DNA of 64,000 bases from Streptomyces sp. CB02980. GTDB lineage: Bacteria; Actinomycetota; Actinomycetes; Streptomycetales; Streptomycetaceae. Numbering within the stretch: position 1 is the stretch's first letter; each line of letters starts with the position of its first letter. Location of the stretch: the NCBI RefSeq assembly GCF_014451325.2, contig NZ_JACSCH020000001.1:598845-662844 (forward strand), written 5' to 3'. Made by a program: the position numbers and the translations under genes. The notes beneath the pieces are model-generated. The model saw only the letters and a program-made list of their open reading frames with translations, was not told where the DNA came from and did not search any database. Positions 37,423-44,791 of the stretch are shown piece by piece.

Positions 37423-38097
37423 GTGCTCAGCCGTCTCGCCGCCCGCGTCGTCCCGTTCTTCGGGCGACTGACCGTCACCGCCGATCCCGGGGCACGCCTC
37501 GAACCCGGCAGCATCCTCGTCGTGAACCACACCTCGACGGCCGACCCGGCACTCGTCCTCGCCGCGCTCCGCCAACGGCTCGCCGTCGAGCCGGTGCTGC
37601 TCGCCACCGCGGGGCTGTGGCGGATCCCCCTGCTCGGCCGGGCCTTGACCCGCGAGGGGCATGTGCCCGTCCACCGCGGCTCGGCCCGCGCTGCCGCCGC
37701 CCTCGACCACGCGGCGGTGGCCCTCGCCTCGGGGCGGCACGTGATGCTGTACGCGGAGGGCCGCATCCCGACGCGTCCGGACTCCGCCGAGAACCCGCCG
37801 GAGGCGTTCCGTACGGGGCTCGCGCGGCTCGCCGAGGCCACCGGGCGGCCGGTCGTGCCGATCGGTCAGGCGGGCGCCCGCCGGATCACCTCGGGCGGGC
37901 GCGTGAAGCAGATCGCCGGGGTGCTCACCGCGCCGGTCCGGAGGCCGTGTCTGCATGTCCACATCGGGGCGCCGCTGCGGCTGCCCGCCGATGTGACCGC
38001 CGCGACGGAGCTGGCCCACGGCGCCGTCACGGCGGCGTGGCGGACGGCGGCGGGGGCGCTCGGCGAACCGGCGGCGACGGCGGACCGACGGCTCTGA
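37423..38097 (+). CDS. 1-acyl-glycerol-3-phosphate acyltransferase-like (PlsC) protein
   Basis: A 224-residue PlsC-fold acyltransferase. Motif I is NHTSTADP, matching NH-x4-D, the catalytic His/Asp pair. Motif II lies around PLLGRALTREGHVPVHRG, and motif III is YAEGRIPTRPD, the glycerophosphate-binding region with EGR in place of EGT. No membrane anchor is evident beyond a hydrophobic N-terminus (LAARVVPFFGRL). GTG 37423 was chosen for the preceding GGAGCCAGGGGG; GTG 37384 in the same frame is possible. It precedes the cupin operon by 180 bp and may be separate from it. Confidence 0.88.
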   Translation: MLSRLAARVVPFFGRLTVTADPGARLEPGSILVVNHTSTADPALVLAALRQRLAVEPVLLATAGLWRIPLLGRALTREGHVPVHRGSARAAAALDHAAVALASGRHVMLYAEGRIPTRPDSAENPPEAFRTGLARLAEATGRPVVPIGQAGARRITSGGRVKQIAGVLTAPVRRPCLHVHIGAPLRLPADVTAATELAHGAVTAAWRTAAGALGEPAATADRRL

Positions 38098-38237
38098 TCG
38101 GGGGCGCTGGGCCCGGCGGAGGGACCGGCGGAGGGCCGGCGGAGGGACCGGCGGAGGACCGGCGTTCACCCCCGGGTCCCCCGAGAGTGGTCCCGAGGAC
38201 TCCCGCTGTTACCGATCAGCGCTCTACCATGCGGTTG

Positions 38238-38259
38238 GTTGTGCGTGAGCACGCACAAC
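38238..38259 (+). promoter_or_regulatory. 22-bp inverted repeat upstream of the cupin operon
   Basis: GTTGTGCGTG and CACGCACAAC form perfect 10-bp arms around a 2-bp centre. The repeat ends 20 bp before the cupin ATG, in front of its GGGGGAGG ribosome site. It is a likely operator of the dimeric-repressor type, possibly controlling the whole 38280-46171 unit. Confidence 0.6.
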
Positions 38260-38279
38260 GGGCGTCAGGGGGAGGCGCG

Positions 38280-39029
38280 ATGGCGGTACGACCCGTACGA
38301 CAGGTACGAGCGCAGGACCGGATACCGGACGGGATACCGGGCCGGGTCCCGCGGGATCTGCCCGGTGGGGTGGAGCTGTACCACCTGAGGCCCGACGGCG
38401 GCATTCTGCTCGCCGACCGGGAAGGCAGCCGGGAGCTCGGACCGGAGCGGGAGTTCCTGCGGTTCATCGACGACGGGCAGTTCGCCCACTATCTGGTCGG
38501 GGACGCGGGGACCTCGCCCGAGCGGCCGTCGAACGCCACCGTCAAACTCGGGGTCGTGGGCCCGCGCAGCGCCTTCACCCCGCACGCGCACGGCGGCGAA
38601 CACTTCGTCCTCAGCCTCGGTCATGCCTCCTGCGGGCTGTACGACGAGGTCCGCGGGCGCGTCACCGACGTCCCGCTCGCACCGGGCATGCTGATCCGGA
38701 TCCCGGAGATGATGCCGCACTCCTTCGCCAACCGCGGCGACGCCCCGCTGACGATCCTCGCCGCGAACACCGGCTACGGGATCGACCACGAGGACTACGC
38801 GATCACCGCGGCCGAGGCCGAGCGGCGGGCCCAGTCCCCCGGCGGCTCCCCCGCCGGCGGCCGGACCGCCGTGGCCGCCGAACCCGTCACGGACTACCGG
38901 GCCCTGGCCGCCGAGCTCCGGGACATCGAGCGCGCCCAGCGGGTCCACGGCATCGCCGCCACCACCGTCCGCGAGCGGCTCGCCGCCCGGCTGCGCCGGG
39001 TGGCCGCCGCACTGGAGGTGCCCAGGTGA
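38280..39029 (+). CDS. cupin-domain protein
   Basis: A 249-residue protein with a single cupin barrel. Metal-ligand-like motif 1 is FTPHAHGGEHFVLSLGHASCG (two His and a Glu after HAHG), and motif 2 is IPEMMPHSFANRGD (third His). The C-terminal 65 residues are predicted helical (ALAAELRDIERAQRVHGI...ERLAARLRRVAAAL) and may form a coiled coil. GGGGGAGG precedes ATG 38280. The ATG of the next gene overlaps its stop by 4 bp, so the cupin protein is translationally linked to the zinc-ribbon membrane proteins. It may be a small-molecule sensor or enzyme; no substrate is visible. Confidence 0.85.
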   Translation: MAVRPVRQVRAQDRIPDGIPGRVPRDLPGGVELYHLRPDGGILLADREGSRELGPEREFLRFIDDGQFAHYLVGDAGTSPERPSNATVKLGVVGPRSAFTPHAHGGEHFVLSLGHASCGLYDEVRGRVTDVPLAPGMLIRIPEMMPHSFANRGDAPLTILAANTGYGIDHEDYAITAAEAERRAQSPGGSPAGGRTAVAAEPVTDYRALAAELRDIERAQRVHGIAATTVRERLAARLRRVAAALEVPR

Positions 39030-40084
39030 TCTGTCCGCACTGCGAACGCAACCTGCTCCGCAAGGAGCGCACCGGCAACCGCTGCACCCATTGCAATCGC
39101 TCCTACGCGCTGGACCCCAAGACCAACCCGCTCCGTCTCAACGACCTCCGGGTACGCCGGATCACCGCCGCCCTCACCGACGGGGGCCGGATCGGGATCG
39201 TCCCCGACCAGCTCTGGTACGCCCTCTCCCGCAAGCGCCTCCGGGACAGTGAGTTCGGGCAGGGCTGCATGGGCGGGGCGTTCGTGGTGGCCGGCTTCGT
39301 CACCGTCATCGCCTTCTTCGCCGAGGCACCGGTCCTGCTGATCGGCTCCGCCGTTCTGCTGCTCATCGGCCTGGGCATCTCCGTGGCCCGGGCCATGGGC
39401 GCGGGCAAAGGCGTCCCGCCGGTCGTGCGGGAGGCCTTCCCCGCGCTGGTGCTCTCCCCGTGGCGTGCGGTGTACGGGGTGCTCCCGCCCGGTGTGCTCG
39501 ACACCGCGGGCTCCGACGGCGGCACGGCGGACCCGGCGGGTGCGGCCGGCACGACCGGGGTACTGGTCTGCCCCGACCGCGCCGTCGTCGCGTTCCTCGT
39601 CGCCGACGGACTGCCCGCCCGCCACGGCCTCGTGGTGGTCCGGAGCACCGCGGAGGCCGCGGCCGTCCTGTCGAAGGGGCCGGTGCTCGTGCTCCACGAC
39701 GCCGACGCGGACGGCGAACTGCTCGTACGAAGCCTCCGGGACGCCCTGCCGGACCGGACGGTCATCGATGTGGGACCGCCGCTGCGCACCGTACGGGCCC
39801 TGCCCCAGGCCGTTCCCTACCGGGACCCGCGGCGGAAGCCCGGCCCGGCGGACATGCGGATCCTCACCGCACTGGGGACGTACACGTCCGAGGAGCTGAA
39901 GTGGCTCGGGCAGGGCTGGCGGTTCCCGCTCGTCGGACTGCCGCCGGCCCGGCTGCTCGCGGTCGTCGACCGGGTCGCCGGGCAGGTCGCACACGGGGTC
40001 GACCCCGACCGGCGGCGCGCGGCGGACCTGGGGTTCCTCACCTGGCCGGAGACGGCAGGACCGGACCCGGTGGGTGGCCGGTGA
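39026..40084 (+). CDS. zinc-ribbon membrane protein, first of three tandem paralogues (Toprim-like C-terminus)
   Basis: A 352-residue protein of no family I recognise. Residues 1-30 form a zinc ribbon (CPHC...CTHC). A conserved block follows (LNDLRVRRI, then VPDQLWYALSR with Tyr65), then two membrane helices (about 83-123). The C-terminal region has VLVCPDRAVVAFLV (Asp184) and VLVLHDADADGELL (Asp225/227/229), then WLGQGWRFPLVGLPP and a terminal GFLTWPE. The two acidic strands about 40 residues apart resemble a Toprim fold, and a tyrosine in QLWY before them recalls the Spo11/TopVI-A order, but this is inference. It overlaps both neighbours by 4 bp. Membrane location separates it from known enzymes of that type. 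Confidence 0.85.
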   Translation: MICPHCERNLLRKERTGNRCTHCNRSYALDPKTNPLRLNDLRVRRITAALTDGGRIGIVPDQLWYALSRKRLRDSEFGQGCMGGAFVVAGFVTVIAFFAEAPVLLIGSAVLLLIGLGISVARAMGAGKGVPPVVREAFPALVLSPWRAVYGVLPPGVLDTAGSDGGTADPAGAAGTTGVLVCPDRAVVAFLVADGLPARHGLVVVRSTAEAAAVLSKGPVLVLHDADADGELLVRSLRDALPDRTVIDVGPPLRTVRALPQAVPYRDPRRKPGPADMRILTALGTYTSEELKWLGQGWRFPLVGLPPARLLAVVDRVAGQVAHGVDPDRRRAADLGFLTWPETAGPDPVGGR

Positions 40085-41184
40085 TCTGCCCGCACTGCGC
40101 CGCCCAGCTGGCGGCCAGGGAACGGACCAGGCAGACGTGCTCGCGCTGCGAGCGCCGGTTCGCGCTCGACCCGAAGCTCCACGGCCGGGGCATGCACGAT
40201 CTCCGGATCCGGCGGATCGCCGGGCGCGCCACCGACGACGGACGTCTGAAGGTGACGCTCACCCAGCTCTGGTACCTCTCCCGGGTGTCCACCCACCTCT
40301 GGGACGCGAGGCCCGCTCGCGGGATCCGGCCCGGTGTCCGGTGGCTGGTCGCCGTGCCCCTCTCCGTTCTCCTTCTCGTCGTCGGCAATCTCGTCCACGG
40401 CGTGGTGGGCGCGATCGGCGTCACCGCCGCGGTCGTCGTCGTGGTGGTGGCGTCGGCCATGCGGTACAGGCCCGCCGGCAAGGCCTGGTGGAACATCACT
40501 CCCTCGGAGTCCGCGTTCCGCCAGGCGATGACCGGTCCCTGGCGAACCGTGTACAAGCGGCTGCCACCGGGTGTGGTGGACGACGACCCGCGCACGCCCG
40601 CACCCCGTGAGTCCGTCGACGGCCGCCGCGAGGCCGTCATCCTCTGCACCGATCACGCGGTCGCCGTGTTCCTCCGGGTCAACGCCATCCCCGCGAGGCT
40701 GAGGGCGCGGCTCGTCGAGGCCGAACCGGCCGCCGCGCACGAGGCGCTGGCGGACGTGCCCGCCGGGCTCCCGGTGGTGGTGCTCCACGACGCGAGCGCC
40801 CTGGGGGCACTGCTCGCCCCGCTGCTGCGCCTCGCCCACCCCGGCCGGGTCGTGGTGGACGCCGGCCTCCCGGTCTCGGCGGTCAGGACCCGCCGGGGTG
40901 CCGTGCACCGGGTCTCGACCACGTCCACGGTGGACGCGGCGGACCTCCGTTCCGTCGCGGGCCTGGCCGAGGAGGACGCCGCGTGGCTGGCCGGGGGCCG
41001 CTGGAGCCCGCTCGCCGCCGTCCCGCCGCCCGTCCTGGAATCGGTCGTCACGGCGGCCGTGGAACGGGCCCTGTCCGCCCGCCCCGCCGAACTCCGCTCC
41101 ACCGACGGCTTCCTGACCTGGCCGGCCGAGGCGCCGGCGCGGGCCGGCGGCCCGTCCCGTACGAAAGGCGCCACGGCCGGATGA
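40081..41184 (+). CDS. zinc-ribbon membrane protein, second tandem paralogue
   Basis: A 367-residue paralogue of the preceding protein, with the same order: zinc ribbon CPHC...CSRC (4-23), MHDLRIRRI, TQLWYLSR (Tyr65), two membrane helices (about 88-125), AVILCTDHAVAVFLR (Asp191), VVVLHDASALGALL (Asp237), WLAGGRWSPLAAVPPP and GFLTWPA. The second acidic strand keeps only the first Asp of the DxDxD seen in paralogue 1, so any metal site is probably altered. GTG 40081 overlaps the upstream TGA (GTGA), and the stop overlaps the next ATG. The repeated organisation implies duplication followed by divergence, perhaps into a hetero-complex. Confidence 0.85.
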   Translation: MICPHCAAQLAARERTRQTCSRCERRFALDPKLHGRGMHDLRIRRIAGRATDDGRLKVTLTQLWYLSRVSTHLWDARPARGIRPGVRWLVAVPLSVLLLVVGNLVHGVVGAIGVTAAVVVVVVASAMRYRPAGKAWWNITPSESAFRQAMTGPWRTVYKRLPPGVVDDDPRTPAPRESVDGRREAVILCTDHAVAVFLRVNAIPARLRARLVEAEPAAAHEALADVPAGLPVVVLHDASALGALLAPLLRLAHPGRVVVDAGLPVSAVRTRRGAVHRVSTTSTVDAADLRSVAGLAEEDAAWLAGGRWSPLAAVPPPVLESVVTAAVERALSARPAELRSTDGFLTWPAEAPARAGGPSRTKGATAG

Positions 41185-42200
41185 GCCAGCGACACCTCCC
41201 GCCTCCGCGCACCGGCCCGACCACCGGGACCGGGCAGCCCGCCGGGCAGCCCGCCGGGGTCAGCCGGGCCGCCAGTGCCGGTCAGGCCGCCCGCACCGGG
41301 GGTCGCCCCACCCTCGGGTTCGCCGCCCGCACGACGATCGGGGTGGCCGGCCGGGCGATCACCGCGGCCGCGGCCCGCGCCGGAGCACCCGGCGGGCTGC
41401 GCTTCACCGAGCGCCAGCTGTACTACGAGACCTGCCGCGTCCTGAGCCCCGGCTCGACGCTCCTGCGGGGCCGGGTCCCCGGCACCCCTGCCCCGGTCCT
41501 GCAGCTGCCCGCGTTCACCCGTGCCCTGGAGGCGCGCGGCCGGGAGACCGTACCGGGGCTGCTTCCGCCGCTGCCCGAGCCGGCCGCGCGGGTGCAGCCG
41601 CCCCAGTCGCACGGGCCGTCCGAGCCGTCGGGATCGTCCGAGCCCGACCTCTACGACTACGGGCTGCCCCGGCTGCTGATGTGCCAGGACCGCTCGATCG
41701 CCGGGATGCTGCTCGCCAACCACGTCCATCTGGAGGCGGCCTGCCCGGTGTTCGCCGCCGCGGACGCCCTGCCGCTCGACCCGCGGCTGCTCGCCGCCCT
41801 GCAGCGGGCCGAGGGCGCCACCGTGTACGTCCTGCACGACGCGAGCCCGGCCGGGCTCGCGTTCCCGGCCCTGGTGCGGGCCGGTCTGGGGGCGGTGCCC
41901 GGAGTCCGGGTGGTGTCCCTCGGCCTGGTGCCCCGGCACGCTGCCGCCCTGCGCCTGCCCACCGGCCGGGGCCCCGCTCTCGGTCCCGCCGACCTCGCCG
42001 CCCTGCCCGCCGCACTGCGGCCGCGGGAGGCCGCCTGGCTGGCGGAGGGACGGTTCGCCGAGGTGGCGGCCGTGCCCCCGGACCGGCTGTTGCGCACGGT
42101 ACTGCGTCTCACGCGGGGGCCACGACCGCCTCGCGACTCCCTGTGGAGCGGTCTGCGCGGACTGCGCGGAACCGGCTTCATGACCTGGCCCGCCGCGTGA
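41181..42200 (+). CDS. third tandem paralogue, soluble form without zinc ribbon
   Basis: A 339-residue relative of the two preceding proteins. The zinc ribbon is replaced by a Gly/Pro/Ala-rich N-terminus, and no clear membrane pair is seen. It keeps FTERQLYYETCRVL (Tyr82 aligns with Tyr65 of the others), RLLMCQDRSIAGMLLAN, VYVLHDASPAGLAFPALV, AWLAEGRFAEVAAVPP and a terminal GFMTWPA. The RQLYY motif is the closest of the three to Spo11/TopVI-A catalytic-tyrosine segments. The ATG overlaps the stop of paralogue 2. It ends 44 bp before a small membrane-protein gene. Function unknown. Confidence 0.8.
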   Translation: MSQRHLPPPRTGPTTGTGQPAGQPAGVSRAASAGQAARTGGRPTLGFAARTTIGVAGRAITAAAARAGAPGGLRFTERQLYYETCRVLSPGSTLLRGRVPGTPAPVLQLPAFTRALEARGRETVPGLLPPLPEPAARVQPPQSHGPSEPSGSSEPDLYDYGLPRLLMCQDRSIAGMLLANHVHLEAACPVFAAADALPLDPRLLAALQRAEGATVYVLHDASPAGLAFPALVRAGLGAVPGVRVVSLGLVPRHAAALRLPTGRGPALGPADLAALPAALRPREAAWLAEGRFAEVAAVPPDRLLRTVLRLTRGPRPPRDSLWSGLRGLRGTGFMTWPAA

Positions 42201-42243
42201 CCCGTCCCGGCGCTCCCTCCCACCGACCCGAGGTACGCACACC

Positions 42244-42822
42244 ATGAACCGTCCCGAAGAGATCGGCTACGCGGACGAACTGCTCGCCGACGGCACCGTC
42301 CACCGCCGCTACGAGAACGGCCTGGAGGAGTGGCGCCGCCGCACCTCCGGCCACCCGCACCTCGTGCACTGGCACGACAACCGCGGTGCCTCCGGCACCG
42401 ACGAGCTGCTCGGCGACCGCATCATCAAGCGCAGCCTCGCCGACGGCACCGTCACCTACGCCCGGGACATCGGCTACGGCCGCACCCTGTGGGCACGCGG
42501 CGAGCAGGTCCTGGTCAACCGGAGTTCCTTCGGCGGCCGGATGGGCGTCCTGCTCGCGGGCCTCGGGGTGGCGACCCTCGCCGTCACCGCCGCCCAGCTG
42601 CCGCCGCTGAGCATGTCCCCCGAGCAGGAGGAGGCGCTGCGCCAGCAGCAGGCGCAGGCCCAGCAGTCCGGCGGCGGAGGCGGCGACAGCAGTGGCTCGG
42701 GGTACGCCGACGACGGGTCGGAGGGGACCGACGGGTCCGGGGACGGGTCCGGCGACGGGAACGACTGGGACGCGAACTGGGACGGTGACGGGGACGCCTG
42801 GAACGACGACGACTTCGGCTGA
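42244..42822 (+). CDS. small membrane protein with acidic Gly/Asp-rich tail
   Basis: A 192-residue protein of unknown function. The N-terminal 95 residues contain two similar segments, ELLADGTVHRRYENG and RSLADGTVTYARDIG, suggesting short beta-hairpin (YD/MORN-like) repeats. One membrane helix follows (about 100-117, GVLLAGLGVATLAVTAAQL), then a Gln-rich stretch and a strongly acidic Gly/Asp/Trp tail (about 145-192). The tail could bind calcium or interact electrostatically. It is part of the 38280-46171 unit, lying 44 bp after paralogue 3. Confidence 0.8.
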   Translation: MNRPEEIGYADELLADGTVHRRYENGLEEWRRRTSGHPHLVHWHDNRGASGTDELLGDRIIKRSLADGTVTYARDIGYGRTLWARGEQVLVNRSSFGGRMGVLLAGLGVATLAVTAAQLPPLSMSPEQEEALRQQQAQAQQSGGGGGDSSGSGYADDGSEGTDGSGDGSGDGNDWDANWDGDGDAWNDDDFG

Positions 42823-42911
42823 TCCGCGCCCCGGCGCGGCCGCGCCCCGGCCCCCGTCACCCGCCGCGCCCCGGCATCCGCGGCGCCCGCCGCGCGCCCG
42901 CCTCGCGCCCG

Positions 42912-42938
42912 GCACCACCCGCACCACCCGCACCACCC
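42912..42938. repeat. three tandem 9-bp GCACCACCC units
   Basis: Direct repeats in the 159-bp gap before the asparagine-synthase-like gene. Non-coding. Confidence 0.85.
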
Positions 42939-42981
42939 GCACGACAGCACGACCGGTTACACCAGGAGAAGGAGCAAGTTC

Positions 42982-44757
42982 GTGGCACGTCTGTGCGCCT
43001 GTCTGGCCGCCACCACCGGGCAGGCCCGCGCCCATCTCGACGCGATGGGCGCCCTCGGCGCCGGCCATGTCCCGGCCGAGGTCCCCGGCGCCGAGCTGTC
43101 GCTGCTCCCCGGTGAACACGGCTGCGCCGAGGGCCCGTTCACCGCGCACGGGCGGACGGCCGTCGGAGAGGTCACCCTGCACAACCGTCCGGTGCTCCTG
43201 GCCGCGCTCGCGGAGCGGGCCGTTCCCCCGCCGTCCGACTGTCCGGACGGCGAACTCCTGCTTCGCTGCTGGGCGTTGCTCGGGGACGCGGGGGTGGCCC
43301 TGGCCGAGGGAATGTTCGTGCTCGCCGTGCTCGACGGCCCCGACCTGGTCCTGATCCGTGACCACGTCGGCGCCCGCACCCTGTTCTACGCGCGGGCCGA
43401 CGCCGCCTGGGCGGCTTCCACCTCGCTGCGCGCGCTGCGCCGCTGGCCCGCGCTCGGCACCTCGATGAACCTGTCCGCGGTCCGCTCCTTCCTCACCTTC
43501 GCCTATCTGCCCGGCGAGGAGACCCTGCTGACCGGCGTCCGGGAGGTGCTGCCCGGCCGGGTGCTCCGGCTGCACCGGGACGGAACGTCCACCGAGACCG
43601 TGCACTGGGAGCCCCGGGAGCGGATCGAGGACCCTCCGCCGGAGGACCCCAGCGGCCATGTCCTCGCGCTGCGGGGCCTGTTGGAGCGGGCGACGGCGAG
43701 TCGGCTGCCCGTCGCCGAGCCGGCCGCCGTGCTCCTCTCCGGCGGGATCGACAGCTCCCTGGTCACGGCCCTCGCGGCGAAACTCCACAGCCATCCGGTG
43801 CACACCTACTCGATCAGCTTCGGCGACGACCTGCCGAACGAGCTGGGCTACTCGGGTCTGGTGGCCGCTCACTGCCACACCCGCCACCGGGTCCTGAACG
43901 TCTCGGGCGCGGCCGTGGCCGCCCGGCTCGCCGAGGCGGCCGCCCTGCTCGACAGCCCCGTCGGCGACCCGCTGACCGTGCCGAACCTGATGCTCGCCGA
44001 GGCCGTGGCCGCCGACGGCGCCTCCGTGGTCCTCAACGGCGAGGGCGGGGACCCCGTCTTCGGCGGGCCGAAGAACCTGCCCATGCTGGTGCACGAGATG
44101 CACCGGACTCCGGGGGCGCCCTGGGACGAGGACCGGGCGACCGCGTATCTGCGCTCGTACCGCAAGTGCTGGACGGACCTGCCGGACCTGCTGACCGCGC
44201 CGGCGCTCGACGCCCTGCGGGACGCCCCGCCCCTGGAGCGGCACGTGGCGCCGTATCTGACGGCCGCCGGCGGCAGCCCGTACCGGATGGGGCACCTCCT
44301 CAACCAGCTGCTCCACTGCAACCTGCGGACCAAGGGCGCCCACCACATCCTCACCAAGGTGGAGCGGCTGACCTCCTCGCAGGGGGTGGAGGGCCGTTCG
44401 CCGCTCTTCGACCGGTCGGTCGTCGACCACGCCTTCGCCACCCCGCCGTCCTTCAAGCTCCGCGGTACGGCGGAGAAGTGGATCCTCAAGGAGGCGGTAC
44501 GGGACCTGCTCCCGGGCACGGTGGTCGACCGGCCCAAGAGCGGGATGCGGGTGCCGGTCCAGCAGTGGCTGACGGGTCCGCTCCGCGACCTCGGCCAGGA
44601 CCTCCTCCTCGGGCCCAGGTCTCTGCAGCGGGGCCTGTTCCGGCCGGAGACGGTCCGGGACTGGCTGCGGGGCGAGGGCGCTCTGCTGCCCCGGCAGGGC
44701 GGCAAGTTGTGGCTGGTGCTCACCCTGGAGCTCTGGCTGAGGTCGTACGACGTGTGA
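42982..44757 (+). CDS. asparagine synthase-like protein with degenerate glutaminase end
   Basis: A 591-residue AsnB-family protein. The C-terminal synthetase domain has the PP-loop LLSGGIDSSLVTAL, VLNGEGGDPVFGG, GVEGRSPLFD and the Lys-rich LRGTAEKWILKEA, so adenylation chemistry looks intact. The N-terminal Ntn domain normally exposes Cys2; here the protein starts VARLCACLAAT, with Cys at 5 and 7 and no MCGI motif, so glutamine hydrolysis may be lost or changed, as in lasso-peptide or beta-lactam cyclases. GTG 42982 follows AGGAGAAGGAG. With the aldehyde dehydrogenase 35 bp downstream it may perform amide or ring formation in an unknown pathway. Confidence 0.88.
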   Translation: MARLCACLAATTGQARAHLDAMGALGAGHVPAEVPGAELSLLPGEHGCAEGPFTAHGRTAVGEVTLHNRPVLLAALAERAVPPPSDCPDGELLLRCWALLGDAGVALAEGMFVLAVLDGPDLVLIRDHVGARTLFYARADAAWAASTSLRALRRWPALGTSMNLSAVRSFLTFAYLPGEETLLTGVREVLPGRVLRLHRDGTSTETVHWEPRERIEDPPPEDPSGHVLALRGLLERATASRLPVAEPAAVLLSGGIDSSLVTALAAKLHSHPVHTYSISFGDDLPNELGYSGLVAAHCHTRHRVLNVSGAAVAARLAEAAALLDSPVGDPLTVPNLMLAEAVAADGASVVLNGEGGDPVFGGPKNLPMLVHEMHRTPGAPWDEDRATAYLRSYRKCWTDLPDLLTAPALDALRDAPPLERHVAPYLTAAGGSPYRMGHLLNQLLHCNLRTKGAHHILTKVERLTSSQGVEGRSPLFDRSVVDHAFATPPSFKLRGTAEKWILKEAVRDLLPGTVVDRPKSGMRVPVQQWLTGPLRDLGQDLLLGPRSLQRGLFRPETVRDWLRGEGALLPRQGGKLWLVLTLELWLRSYDV

Positions 44758-44791
44758 ACCCGCACCACCCCGATGGACGAGAGGCCCCCGC

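Noticed and set aside
33900..37471. Very long frames (about 900 residues) antisense or out of frame to secDF
   Set aside because: High GC keeps all frames open; these are Arg/Gly/Pro- or Glu/Gly-rich shadows, while the SecDF frame has clear motifs.
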